Shown here piece after piece: positions 34,593-45,652 of a stretch of DNA of 64,000 nucleotides; position 1 is the first letter of the stretch; every line of letters starts with the position of its first letter. This DNA comes from Leuctra nigra (Eukaryota > Arthropoda > Insecta > Plecoptera > Leuctridae): positions 248,001 through 312,000 of the forward strand of contig OW203762.1 in assembly GCA_934045905.1 (NCBI GenBank). The letters are read 5' to 3'. Made by a program: the position numbers and the translations under genes. The notes under the pieces were generated by a model, which saw only the letters and a list, made by a program, of their open reading frames with translations, searched no databases and was not told where the DNA came from.

Positions 34593-36461
34593 ATGGATGA
34601 AAAAGATGAAGAATATTGGAAATCCTGGGTCGAGCTAAATAAGAAGGAATATGAAGAACAAGAAGAAAATAGAAGTGTCAAATTAGAATTCTGCGAGTTT
34701 AGTAATCGGGATTTATACCATTTAATGAGAACAGAACGAATTGATGAATTGTCAAGAAGAATCTATATAGAATTTGAAAGAAGAAGAGAAGAAAAATGGA
34801 CGATGAAAGAATTTGCTACATTGGATGAGGAAGAGTTGATGAGTATTTGTCACGACAGGACAGAAGAAAATGCGCAGATTAGTAAAAGGGCAAGGGCAGA
34901 ATTACTTAGGAGATACGACAAAGAAGACGAAAATTGGAGAAGATATAGGGAATACAAATATGAAGCAGAGGAAACGTATTCCAAGCAAAGTTCCGAATAT
35001 GATGACCACGTGTACGGAGCAGCATATTATGATGATTATGCAGATTCGGAAAGTGAAGATTTGAAGCAATTGTGGCATTGGGAACGCGTAAATCTCATAG
35101 AATACGTCCGTGAAGTTTCAAGAAAATGGAAGGATGAACTGGAGAAAGACGCTGCATTCGAAGCAGATGTTTTAACGAGAGAAGAAGAAGAAGTTGTCTG
35201 CAATAGGTTGCAATCAGATGTGAATTCTGAGCAGAGCTGTGAGCAGCCTGACAAAGTTGAAGAAAGTTTTTATGAGGTTACAACGCCGCAAGAAGATGTT
35301 CAAGATTTTTGTCTGCCCAAGACACAGAAGAAGGAAGAAGAAGAAACGAAGATTCAGAGTCAGAATCGTGTTGAAATCGCCGATATTTCAGTACAAGAGA
35401 AAAATGAAGAAGATGCCGAGATTATACTTCCACAAGATAATTTCGAAGAACCCTGTGAACAATTTGAAGTTGAGAAAGTTGAGTTGCAGAACAACGACGT
35501 CATCACGAAAGAGCAAGAAGATTTAGACCAGCTGAAGACATGTGAAGTTGTCATTGAAGGTGTTAAAGAAGACGCTGTAAAGAAAGCAGAGAGTCAAGAA
35601 AACGAATCGTTCGAAGATGAAGTCATTCCAGAATGTTTGGTACAGGGAGTTGCAGAGGAAACCGTGAACAATTCACGAGATGAAAATGAAGAATTTGAGG
35701 TGACTAGACAAGCCTTGGTCAATATTGAGTTTGACGGCGATGAAATGGAGACTGTTTGTTGTGTGGAGGATCTGAACTGTAATGTTGTTGTTGAATTGAA
35801 TTTGGAGGAGGAAGAATTTGTTGATTTCAGACGCAAAGGTCGTACTGAAGATGTGAAGATTATTGAGAATCTTGAAGATATTGAGGAGATTATTGAGATT
35901 ATTGAGATGGTTACTGAAACCATAGTTATTGAAGAAAAAGCAGCAGATCAAGAACAATTAGTTAAATCCGAGTCTAGTTTTGTCCAAGAATTTGAGAAGA
36001 GCGAAAATTACAACTTTTGTGCGGAGCTTAGTTCGATTCCAGCCGCAAGTATTACTGAACGAGTGAATGACGAGTTATTAATAACATTGAACGACGAGTT
36101 GACCGAAACCAGTTATGACGAGAAAATACAACCCTTCGATTACGTAGCAAACATGGAAATGCTCGAAGAAATTGCATACGAAGAAATAATGAAGATTACA
36201 TGTCCGTTGATGCAAGAATCTCTACAAATTGAAGATAAAGACTTTCAAGATGAAGAAAGTAACGAAGAAACTGAAACGGAAGTCAAGAAAGAAAATGAAA
36301 CTTATACATCGACCACTGCAAGGAATAAGCGTGAAGAATTCTTCTGGACACACCTAGTTGAGATAATTTCAATAGGGCCAACGCAAGATGTTCACGAAGA
36401 TGCAGAAGTTTCATTCCCATATGATCGTGGACGGAAGAAATATAATACATCGATCAGCTGA
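34593..36461 (+). CDS. Acidic 622-residue protein of the pol-less LTR element, unknown function
   Basis: The only long frame in the internal region. The N-terminal third (about 1-150) mixes E/K/R with aromatic residues (EEYWKSWVELNKKEYEEQEE; RRYREYKYEAEE) and looks helical or coiled-coil. The rest is strongly acidic, with Glu-rich helix-like stretches such as IENLEDIEEIIEIIEM. No CCHC knuckle, DSG protease motif, YxDD, integrase triad, signal peptide or membrane segment is visible, and it does not look like gag or env. It may be a captured host-derived sequence, a highly diverged gag, or an accessory protein. High Glu content makes codon-level evidence of selection important. Confidence 0.65.
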   Translation: MDEKDEEYWKSWVELNKKEYEEQEENRSVKLEFCEFSNRDLYHLMRTERIDELSRRIYIEFERRREEKWTMKEFATLDEEELMSICHDRTEENAQISKRARAELLRRYDKEDENWRRYREYKYEAEETYSKQSSEYDDHVYGAAYYDDYADSESEDLKQLWHWERVNLIEYVREVSRKWKDELEKDAAFEADVLTREEEEVVCNRLQSDVNSEQSCEQPDKVEESFYEVTTPQEDVQDFCLPKTQKKEEEETKIQSQNRVEIADISVQEKNEEDAEIILPQDNFEEPCEQFEVEKVELQNNDVITKEQEDLDQLKTCEVVIEGVKEDAVKKAESQENESFEDEVIPECLVQGVAEETVNNSRDENEEFEVTRQALVNIEFDGDEMETVCCVEDLNCNVVVELNLEEEEFVDFRRKGRTEDVKIIENLEDIEEIIEIIEMVTETIVIEEKAADQEQLVKSESSFVQEFEKSENYNFCAELSSIPAASITERVNDELLITLNDELTETSYDEKIQPFDYVANMEMLEEIAYEEIMKITCPLMQESLQIEDKDFQDEESNEETETEVKKENETYTSTTARNKREEFFWTHLVEIISIGPTQDVHEDAEVSFPYDRGRKKYNTSIS

Positions 36462-36844
36462 TTCTCACAGTGACAACAAGAAGTAATGTTGATGTTTGGT
36501 ATGATGACCCAGCAAAAGTAGGTCACTAGGTCAATAACGGGATTGTGATAAGAGAGAGGGTTGAGTCGAGCATCGTTTCCGGGAAGTAGGATGAGGTTTG
36601 TTTTTGTTTTGGTAGATGGAGGGGTGAGTTCATTCATTCAGGTTTAGATTAGACAGCTGTAAGGGGAAATAAACTTGCATCTGTTGAAGGAAACTTTTTG
36701 TTTGTCAAAAGGAAGAGATTATTCCTGCTAGATAGTCCAGTCTCTAAGTGAATCCTTGTTTTATCACCATTTTCTCATTCAAAATTTCAATGTATTTCAA
36801 ATTTACTTCAGTCAAAAGGTGAACAACAAGAATTCAGGGGGCTC

Positions 36845-38085
36845 TGTAACAAGTTGGCCTATCTAGGTTAGAAAATTAACTTTAAAAATAATAATGTTTG
36901 CTTGAAGTAGGTTTAAAGAATGAACAAGCTTGTAGCATGGCATTCTTAGAGTCAAGGTTAACTGAACACAAAGTAATTAATTAGAATCATTATGTAAACT
37001 TACAATCTTAAAATTCAACAGCAATCAAAATATAGACAAAAATATAACGAGCAATCAAATAAGTTTAACAATGTGCAATTATATCAAGAAAGTGAGTGAA
37101 TCCATATAAAAAGTATGTGACCTTACCTAAATTGTGATGTCACCACGTAATAACAAGTGAACCAGTCATTGTGATAACGCTACAAAACCAGTCAGCCAGA
37201 CTAGTTTTCAGTGATTCCAAGAAAAGCATGGGCCTACGTGCAGAAAGAAAGTCGTTTCGCGGGCTTTAGAAATGACAGAATGTCTAAAATTAGCTACCAC
37301 GTGTACGAAACCAACCAATCAGATTCTTTGGAGGGAAAACGATGTCAGAGGGTATAAAACGTCAGGCTACCAGCCAAACTTCATCAGTCGGAGTTTTCTC
37401 AGAGCAGTGAGACCTGCCTCGCGAACCGTGAAGCCTTGTGCACGCAACATAGTATAATTTCAGCGAGACAGTGCCGATGTGATCGAAGGTAAACATTAAA
37501 TAACATTTTTGTATAAACGTCAACCCAGTAAATTCAAACTTCAAGCCTAGTGCTGAGGCAAATAATATCGCATTAAGACAATTTCAAGTTACAAGTGATC
37601 AACTGAACAGTTTCAACATTAAAGTCAGTAAATGTTAAAGTATAAAAGTTAGTGAATTGCAACTCCGGGAGAAACCGACGAGTCTGCAGCCACGAACGTC
37701 ATCAGCCTGAGCCAACTTGATCCAACTGCTCGAGGAGGTCACTCCTTGTGCACGGACTGCTGGACGTCCTGGTAACCAAGGGGTTATTAGACGACATCAT
37801 CGCATCGCAGCTGAAGGAGGTGACATATCCAGTCATTTCATTCTGCTGGTGGACTGGAGTTCACGGGACACACTACGCAAGAGTCAACGCCATCCACTTG
37901 TTTACGCGGAAGTAAACAAACCAGACGACATCATCACTACTGCCGACGTATCGAACGTAATATTGTTTCATAATTTTTGATTGCTCTTTTCACATCAATG
38001 AACATTTATTTTCTTTGTAATAAACAAATTATAATATTGCTGATTCTTTGTGTTCTACCCTCTGAGCCAAATCCCGCAGGTTTCA
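36845..38085 (+). repeat. 3' LTR of the pol-less element
   Basis: Same length as the 5' LTR and, by eye, one substitution apart. The purine-rich tract lies immediately upstream, and the AGAC duplication immediately downstream. Confidence 0.95.
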
Positions 38086-38248
38086 AGACATTTTGAGTAA
38101 TTTAATTTAAGTCCAATATCAAAAACAAATTAATTAACAAATTGTTGTAGTATTACCATTAGAACAGAGAAGTGGGTGGAGATTGATTATTTTTAAGTGT
38201 ATAAGCAGAGTAAGAAGGAAACTTTAAATGTAAGCAAATGTTTACTAT

Positions 38249-38942
38249 AAAGCCCCATTTACACGGTGCAATTTCTTGAACAACTTCTGTGCAGTGTTGG
38301 GGAAGTTCCTTTTTAAAACGATCTTTTTAAAAGTTCAGTTCACGTCCAAATACATGAACTTTTTAAAAGTTCAAGTTCTTTATTTTAAGCATGTGTAGTA
38401 AAAGTTCACGTTCCTTAAAAAAACGAATATAAGTTCTTTTAAAAGTTCTTTTTAAAAAAAAATGTACTATATAATAAACTACGCGTGAAACTTAAATGGA
38501 ACTGGGAAGTATCTAAGAGGGGCCCCTACTTTCCCTTCCACACCTGCCTCAAAGTACCCTCGCCATAGTAACCAATCCACGCTCAGAGTTAAAGAAACTT
38601 CAGAAATCTTCGGATCGGCTCGGACTTCATTCCGATTCGACTGCTTAGTACTCAGTAGGGAAGAGCGAACTTGATCGAAACGTTCGTGGTTAAAACGAAC
38701 GTTTAACGTTCACGTTCTTTGTATACAAAAAAGAACGCGTTCGCTCAAAAGTTCGCAAAAAAAGTAACGCGTTCCTAGGAACGCGTTCTTTTTAAAAGTT
38801 CCCTCCCCAACACTGCTTCTGTGTCACATAAGTTCTGCACATGTGCAGATTCCCTTTATCATCTCAAAAGTGATACTGCGCACGAGCAGAACCTATGTGT
38901 CACAGAAGTTGTTCAAGAAATTGCACCGTGTAAATGGGGTTT
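38249..38942. mobile_element. TIR MITE, probably TAA/TTA target type
   Basis: Terminal inverted repeats of about 42 bp (left from AGCCCCATTTACACGGTGCA to CAACTTCTGTG; right its complement ending TGGGGTT), with one mismatch in the outer bases. TAA flanks both sides. Without the nested hAT-type MITE it would be about 160 bp. A 3-bp TWA target suggests a PIF/Harbinger-like origin, but there is no coding region to confirm it. Confidence 0.75.
38292..38815. mobile_element. hAT-type MITE, 524 bp, with 8-bp target duplication
   Basis: It begins CAGTGTTGGGGAAGTTCC and ends CCTCCCCAACACTG, with TTTTTAAAA blocks inside both ends. It is flanked by CTTCTGTG at 38284-38291 and 38816-38823. Non-coding, with many GTTC/GAAC words. 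It is inserted in the MITE at 38249-38942. Confidence 0.88.
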
Positions 38943-39952
38943 AATGATCATTGAAAATATATTTACAAATCCCCAGGACATATCGTATAGGCTCTAGTTT
39001 ACGAAATACTAAAAAGGTATTAACAATTTACAACGATTTATACTTCTGTTTGGCTAGTGCCAAGTAATATTTCATTTTTAATTGAAAATCTACTTCCTGC
39101 TCACTCCACAGCCAGGAGAAGTAGACGAGAAGCCAGAGAAACGACAACGAGAACGACAACGACAACGACAACGAGAGCGCCGAGGGAAAAAAGGAGTTAC
39201 GAGACGACAACGAGTACGACGTGGAAAGAAGGAGGCCGGCGACTACGAGAACGACGTGGACACGGGATAAAGACGCAACGACAGCGAGAACGACGTGGCG
39301 TTTAGTTTAGGAGAGATAGCAGGCTCAAGGGTAAACTGTACTGCACATTGTAGAAAGAGCTCTGTTAACCACATGTCCAATAGTGCGAGTCTTTCAGGAA
39401 CTAAGTGATACACTTATAAGAGGTACACTTAGTACAAAGAGGACTCTAGATCTATTGGCTTTGGTTAATATAAAGTGACTCTTTAGTCAATCTGTGCAGT
39501 CAACCTATTGAGTCTACTGGTAGGATAGGACAATAAGGAACAACTGTACTGCACATTGCTAAGAGCGTTCACTATTGCACAAGAGCTTGAGTCCTGTGGT
39601 ACAACCACTGGGACTCTATAGAGCTACTTGGCTTAAGTGACCGTCAAGTGACTCAACGCATTGTGTGGTCAACCTATTGTCCTGACAGATAAGTCAAAAC
39701 AGCTGTATTCTGTAAATAACCAAGTGGCAACGTTTTATTCAACCCCCCAACGTTTAATAAACAACTGGGAGAGATTTAAACATTATTGCTTCTGGTGTAT
39801 TACACAGTCTACGACTCTGTACTTTCACAACGAAAGTTGACAGATAATTTAGTCATTCTGTATAATTTCTTTTGAGAAATATCAGTTTGACTTAAGATAA
39901 TAAAGCTATTAGCTTATTATTTAACTTTGCGATCTAGCTTACTACATCCAAC
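38943..39952. other. Likely 5' leader of the Helitron gene, with repeats
   Basis: From about 39115 to 39300 the sequence is rich in CGACAACGAGAACGAC repeats. Two diverged copies of a block of roughly 200 bp start at about 39345 and 39544 (both begin AACTGTACTGCACATTG and share GTCAACCTATTG later). The exact 5' end of the Helitron was not found. Confidence 0.45.
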
Positions 39953-41026
39953 ATGGTTAGTCAGAGATACGCACGACTTCAGAAAATGAGATTGACTTTC
40001 AGTGCTCAGAGAGGGCACGTTGCGTCAACTGATGGAAATAGCAATGAACAAGTGTCCCTCAATAACACACTTGATTCAGCAAGCGCTTCACCAGCTCTTG
40101 GGCAGAAGCGAAAATCAGATGACTTGAACATTGAGTCAAGTCAGTGCAGCCCACGTAAAGTGGCAACGAGAGCGAAAGCGAAGCGTATCAAAAGTAGATT
40201 AGCATACAAAGCCAATCCTCTCCCAAGGAAGGAGAGTGCCAAGGCTTCATACAAAGCCAATCCAGTCCCAAGCAAGGGGCGCACTAAGGCTTCATATAAA
40301 GCCAATCCTGTCCCAAGGAAGGAGCACACTAAGGCTTCATATAAAGCCAATCCTCTCCCAAGGAAGGAGAGAGCCAAGGCTTCATACAAAGCCAATCCTC
40401 TCCCAAGTAAGGAGCACACTAAGGCTTTATACAGAGCTAATCCTGTCCCAAGGAAGAAGCACACTGAGGCTTCTTATAAAGCTAATCCTGTCCCAAGGAA
40501 GGAGCATAATAAGGCAGCCTATATAGCCAATTCCGGTCCAAGGACGGAGCGAGCAAGGGCAGTATACGTTGCTAATCCTGCACCAAAGAGAGCACAGGTT
40601 AAAACAACATACAATGCCAATCCTGCACCAAAAAGAGCGCAGGTTAGGGACACATACAATGCCAATCAATCTAAAAGGCGAGCCGATGCTCTACAGAGAT
40701 ATCGTGCCGCAAGAGCAGCAATCAACGCCAGAAGGAGGCGTAATAATGTGTGTAATAACATACGCAAAAAGTACACTCGCAGGGTTGATTGCCTTCGATA
40801 CAGGGGCTCGATTGAACGGGCCACTGTTGAACTTGCATCAAAGCTGCATGGAAACAGCGCTGTCGACAATCGCATGGAGGCCGATAACATACTGAAATGG
40901 TGCATGTTTGCACGCAAAAAGTATGTTGCGACATTCAAAAAGTGTCTGTCAAAGTTGAGGGAATCTTGCATCGTCGCCATGACTAGGCTACGGAATGCAA
41001 ATCGAATGTCAATGCCGACAAGATGA
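39953..41026 (+). CDS. Helitron protein, N-terminal basic repeat part
   Basis: The 357-codon frame opens with the ATG at 39953 (MVSQRYARLQ). About residues 85-240 are ten to eleven copies of a 15-residue, 45-bp repeat, YKANPxPRKExxKAS, drifting to YNANPAPKRAQVKTT at the end. A basic tail follows (RRRNNVCNNIRKKYTRR). Such YxANP repeats are found at the N-terminus of many animal Helitron proteins and suggest nucleic-acid binding. The frame ends in an ATGA overlap with the next frame. In related elements the two parts are normally one protein, so this may be a frameshift. Confidence 0.75.
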   Translation: MVSQRYARLQKMRLTFSAQRGHVASTDGNSNEQVSLNNTLDSASASPALGQKRKSDDLNIESSQCSPRKVATRAKAKRIKSRLAYKANPLPRKESAKASYKANPVPSKGRTKASYKANPVPRKEHTKASYKANPLPRKERAKASYKANPLPSKEHTKALYRANPVPRKKHTEASYKANPVPRKEHNKAAYIANSGPRTERARAVYVANPAPKRAQVKTTYNANPAPKRAQVRDTYNANQSKRRADALQRYRAARAAINARRRRNNVCNNIRKKYTRRVDCLRYRGSIERATVELASKLHGNSAVDNRMEADNILKWCMFARKKYVATFKKCLSKLRESCIVAMTRLRNANRMSMPTR

Positions 41027-43605
41027 CCGCCTTGTGCGGGCCGTCTTTGCACACGGTGTATTCCGAGCCCTATTTCTACGAATACACGTACAATGTGTAC
41101 GAGAATAGAAATAGACCGATTGCTATAAACGAGCACGGTGAGGCAGCAAACATTTTCATGCCCACATTTACAAAAAGGCACCCACAAGGGTCAGCTGACA
41201 TTTGGGCATGTAGCAAAGATGTGTGTAACGTTGACCAAGTGGTCATTACTAATCGAATGTAAGAGCTCGTGAAAACTTTCTCAGCTTGCACTCCAAAAAT
41301 GGCTGTAGATCTAGACGTTGATTTAGGTTCTTCCAATAAGAACTATCTACATCTACTAGCACTACTATCACTATCAACATTCAGGAGGTTTGACAAACAA
41401 GGTCATCCAATTGATTTTCACGTTTCGCACAAGTGTTGTGCATCGAAACTCTTGTTCTTGAGAACACTTGCTCCTCACTATCACGAAGTACGCTTCATAG
41501 TGAACACTCTGTACAAATTGCGCACAGCAAACAAAGAGAGGCGAGAGCTCGACCAAGTAATAGAGATTTGCGATGTATCAAAACTTAAAACGCTCGCTGC
41601 AATCACTGAAGGTACAGCTAATGCCTTTCAGCATGTGTCATGTGAGCATGAAATAAGTGAGTCTGCCATCCTTGATACGTACAAGAATGCATTCAAAGCT
41701 TTAAAGCATTCACTGGACTTGCCCAAGTACGCGTGCACTTCCTGTGAAAAGCTGTGTTACAAACGCGATGTCACCGTGTTGAGCAACATGAAGAAGCCGT
41801 TGAACCCAGAAACGTTGCCGCATTGGAAACGTTTACTCGAGTTCAATGAGAACCGACACATGGAACCAAGTGAGTTCATTTGCCACTTGTGCGTGGGAAA
41901 GTTCAGAAAACGTGAATTGCCGTCGGCGTGCGTCTTAAACGACCTCGTCGTTCAGCCACGTCCAAAAGAGATTACAGATCTCAACGATTACGAAAAGATA
42001 CTGATCCAGCGCGCGAAAGCTTTCCAAGTTGTAACGAGCATGGGTACGGTAGCACGTAGAAACGTGCGCCATAGCCATAGGGTGAAGAAGGTGAAGGGCA
42101 GGACCTTTCATATTTTGCCTTCGCCACTAGAGGAAACTCTAAAGAAGCTGCCATCACCTTTGGATCCCATAATGAGGGATCAAGAGTTGTACATATTGGT
42201 GCGCGGAATTCCGACAAAATCAAAAGCTATTTGGGAAAACTTTGTTGATGTGAAAAAAGTGTTTGCCGCTCTACAATTGCTCAAGGCGACAAACGAACTC
42301 TATGCACAAATCCAACTGCCTGGATCGCCAGAGAATCTTCTGGATGCATTCGATGACGGCGACGACGTTGAATTTCAAATTCAACCCGAAGTCGATTCGA
42401 GTGCACCACCTGTTGTTGCCACTGACAATGAAGTTGCTGTGGAACCCGTAGCTGGTGAAGTGACGCGAGGTTTATTGACGCAAGTCGATCCCGCCGTCGC
42501 TGAAACTGCCTACGAACAGTTCACGATCTATCCGTTACACGAACCACGTGATAACCAGAGCGCGTGCGCACTCTATCAGATGCTGAAAGTGAATGCGGCA
42601 CCGATCGACTCCCGAGATCGAGAGTTGGACGTAAAGTGCTTCCCAGATCTCTTTGTTGACGGGAAATTCGGGCAGTTTCACAAGCGAACTGTCGAACTAA
42701 AGTCTGCAGAATTCATCAAAACTAAATTGATGTCCAAACATTCTCAGTTCAGGCTGAACCAACAGTACTTGTTCTACCTATTGAATGATGCCAATCTTCG
42801 TCAGTTGAGTTCTGGGATCTTTCAAAAATTGAACGTAATTAATCCCAGAGAGAGGTACACTGTAGGCAGTGTGTTGGCAAAGATTGCAAGTGAAGAGTTG
42901 GAGGGTAGTCTAACAACCATCTTCTCCAGACTTCGCAATACCGAACAATACTGGGTGGCTCCTTGCAATGACTTGAATTGCATGACTGCCTATTACGGTC
43001 CTGCCACGTGGTTCGTCACCGTCAGTCCCAGTGAATGGGATTGGGACGGTTTGGGACAGTACATCCGTGATGTCAATGGTCCAGAATTTGCCAACAAGTC
43101 AGTCAGCGAACTGGTGGCACTGGACCCAGTGTCCACGTCTAGATTCATGGACAACAAGTTCCATGCGTTGCTGAAGTTGTTTCTTTCGGACGACGCGCCT
43201 GTACGCAAGGTGTCACACTACTTTTGGCGTCGTGAATACCAAGGCCGAGGCAACCAGCACTTCCACATGTTACTGTGGGTGAGTGGCTCCCCGATACTTG
43301 GTCAGTCGACCAATGAGGAGGTAGCCTCATTCATTACCAAGTATTGCACGTGTAAAATACCAAAAGAGAATCTCTGTCCTACTCTGCACAACAGAGTTGT
43401 CAAGTATCAGAAGCACGTGGATAATTCCTACTGCCAGAGAAACAAGAAAACCAAGTCTGGTTTCAGAAAAGTGTGTCGTTTCGGGTTTCCACGCCCTGTG
43501 ACCGACACACTAGTGCTGAGAGACATTACGGTGTCAATCGCCGGCAGGAAGACGCTGCAACCAAACAGCCGCCTTTACGACTTGCCACGAGCAGAGTCTG
43601 AGTAA
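41023..43605 (+). pseudogene. Helitron Rep part: N-terminal domain, DUF6570-like region and Rep motifs 1-2
   Basis: The frame starts SLHTVYSEPYFYEYTY, a Helitron N-terminal signature. An in-frame TAA lies at 41260-41262, then it is open to 43605. Cys-rich segments CTSCEKLCYKRDV and FICHLCVGKFRKREL mark the DUF6570-like region. The Helitron_like_N/Rep part follows, with motif 1 near WFVTVSPSEWDW and the metal-binding HxH of motif 2 in QGRGNQHFHMLLW. At about 43602 the frame shifts; the next segment supplies motif 3. Rep is the HUH nuclease that nicks DNA for rolling-circle transposition. Confidence 0.85.
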
Positions 43606-44642
43606 ACATCAACGACTACAATCCAGCCATCCTGATGGCTTGGAATGGTAACGTTGACATTCAGTTCGTTGGTGAGAAAACGGCAATGCTCAATTGGTAT
43701 ATTACCAAATACACGACCAAGAGCGAGAAAAGCCACGGTGCCGAAATTATTGACGAATTAAACTCGACTAAATCGTTGGCCAGCAGGCTGTTCAATGTCG
43801 GCTTGCGTGCACTAAACAACAGGAAAATAGGAAGTCTCGAAGCTAGTGACACCCTTCTCGGCCTGCCCCTGCACGGAACAGATCCAGACACGACCGTCCG
43901 ATGGTTGGACGTGAACATGATCCGAAACCGCAGGCTAAAGCCCCGCAATCCGATGAGGCAGATGCCAGCTGATGCAACCAACATCTTCTTTGAGTCATGG
44001 GTCGATGATCACTACCCAAATCGACCAGATGAGCTGGAGGACATGCATCTCTTTGAATTTGTTGCGTCTCTCGACATCGTCAGAGAGAAACCAAACGAGG
44101 AAAAGTTCAAAGTGTACGAACTGCCGAGCGGCAGGTTCCTCAAGGAAAGGTCACGTAAATACTTGATCAACCACTACAAGTACAACGTGAACCAGAATCC
44201 CGAGAAGTACTACTTCTCGCTCTTGCTCATGTTCAAGACATGGCGAGACGTTGACGAGCTGAAAGGAGATCACGACTCCTATGCACTTGCATTTGCCTCG
44301 TGCAAAGACGATCTCGTCGATGTAATCGAGCACGACAAGACGATTACCGACCTGCAAGCGGCAACCGATCTCGCCCGAGAGTTGATTGCTGCAAGGATTG
44401 CAGAGATCGAAAGTGAGACCTCGAATGACGAGGTCGACAATGCTCCGGACAATCCACTGGCGTTCCAAAACACAGAAATTGTCTCAGTAATGCAAGACTT
44501 CAGAGATGCTGCTTGTTGCGATGAAATTGCACAAGAGGACGTTGTCGAGATGGTCAAAGCTCTGAACTCCGATCATCAGTGGAGTTGGTGGCTGTGGCAA
44601 GAGTTACTTGATCAAAACCATCAAGGTTTGGGTAAAGGCTAA
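43602..44642 (+). pseudogene. Helitron protein, Rep motif 3 and linker to helicase (frameshifted)
   Basis: Continues the Rep domain with YITKYTTKSEK, the catalytic-tyrosine region (YxxKY) of Helitron HUH nucleases. A linker rich in acidic residues follows, ending near 44565 where the frame again shifts by one. The frame reads open upstream of the ATG at 43635, back to about 43602, so this is not an independent gene but a piece of the same broken one. Confidence 0.85.
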
Positions 44643-45652
44643 CCTTGGAAAAGATGTCGCCGTAAGTGCTCCCACGGGAATAGCGGTTTACAACGTCGGC
44701 GGTTTGACAATACACCGTCTTCTGCAGCTTCCTGTCGAGCACAGGAAGACGCCAAAGTACACGGAATTGTCAGACCAAGTTCTGAAGGTGATCAGAGCCG
44801 ACATGAAGAACGTCGCACTAATCGTCATTGACGAAATATCAATGGTGTCGAATCTCACACTCATGTACATTCATTTAAGATTAAGTGAGATATATGCCAC
44901 ACGAGACTCGAATGACGGATGGTTCGGTAAGATCCACATTCTCGTGTTCGGAGATCTTCTCCAGTTGCCTCCGGTGCACCAAGAGCCACCGTTTGTCAAA
45001 CTGTCTGATCACGACATCACCACCTATGTGGGGTCACTCAGCGCCATCAATCTGTGGCAAGAGCTCTTCTCTTACGATGAGCTCTTAATCAACATGAGAC
45101 AGCTAAACGACTCTACATTTGTAGACATGTTGTCCAGAATCAGACTCGGTTTGTTGACGCAAACCGATACCCAGTTGTTGGAAGCGAGGAAAATTCCATT
45201 CGCTGGCACCACGCCGGGATAAATCCTAAAAGAGATCTGTGTCTACATGAACACACTGCCTGTGGACACGATGTGCCTGTTGCCCAAGCGCAACATGTGC
45301 CGAGTATTGAACAAGGCAATGCTGGACACGATCGAATCAGAGGAGATCAAACTCTTGGCCAAGGACGATCTGTCATGTGTGAAAAAACTATCTGAAAAAG
45401 AGAGTGTGCACGTGGATAGACAAGAACGAGGATGACTCCTCGACAACAGCCGGTCTAGAAAAGATCGTCACCATCAAAATTGGCTGCCGAATCATGCTCT
45501 GTAGAAACATTGACGTGACACTCGGCTTGGTGAATGGCGCCATAGGCACTATCTTGTCTATCAAGCGGAGCATTGACAACAATGCCGAGGTCGAATCCAT
45601 CAACACTCGATTTTCGTCCGGCCGAATCCATGATATTCCATGCTTTTCCTGA
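44569..45652 (+). pseudogene. Helitron Pif1-like SF1B helicase, broken
   Basis: Motif I (Walker A) is intact: GVGGCGKSYLIKT at 44581-44619. SAPTGIAVYNVGGLTIHRLL (Ia) and VIDEISMV (motif II) follow, then GDLLQLPPV (III). An in-frame TAA interrupts at 45220-45222, followed by LPVDTMCLLPKRNMCRVLNK in the same frame. Near 45415 the frame changes, giving IKIGCRIMLCRNIDVTLGLVNG (IV/V region). About 40 residues around the SQGLT motif V are missing near 45640. These lesions would prevent a working helicase, which normally unwinds the displaced strand. Confidence 0.85.

Larger units (their letters stand above)
32830..38085 (+). mobile_element. Pol-less LTR retrotransposon with very young LTRs
   Basis: Two 1241-bp direct repeats (32830-34070, 36845-38085) begin TGTAACAAG and end GGTTTCA. 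They are flanked by a 4-bp duplication AGAC (32826-32829, 38086-38089). A primer-binding site lies at 34072 and a purine-rich tract (AAGAATTCAGGGGG) before the 3' LTR. Reading the two LTRs by eye I saw one substitution (T near 33646 versus C near 37661). The 2774-bp internal region has no protease, reverse transcriptase or integrase. It therefore depends on enzymes from another element, yet it keeps a long open frame. Confidence 0.93.

Noticed and set aside
39057..39305. Arg/Thr-rich frame as an arginine-rich RNA-binding protein
   Set aside because: Produced by CGACAACGAGAACGAC simple repeats in the Helitron leader; two overlapping frames are equally open.
40141..41187. Minus-strand frames opposite the Helitron repeat region
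   Set aside because: Shadows of the 45-bp repeat coding region on the other strand; no independent motif.
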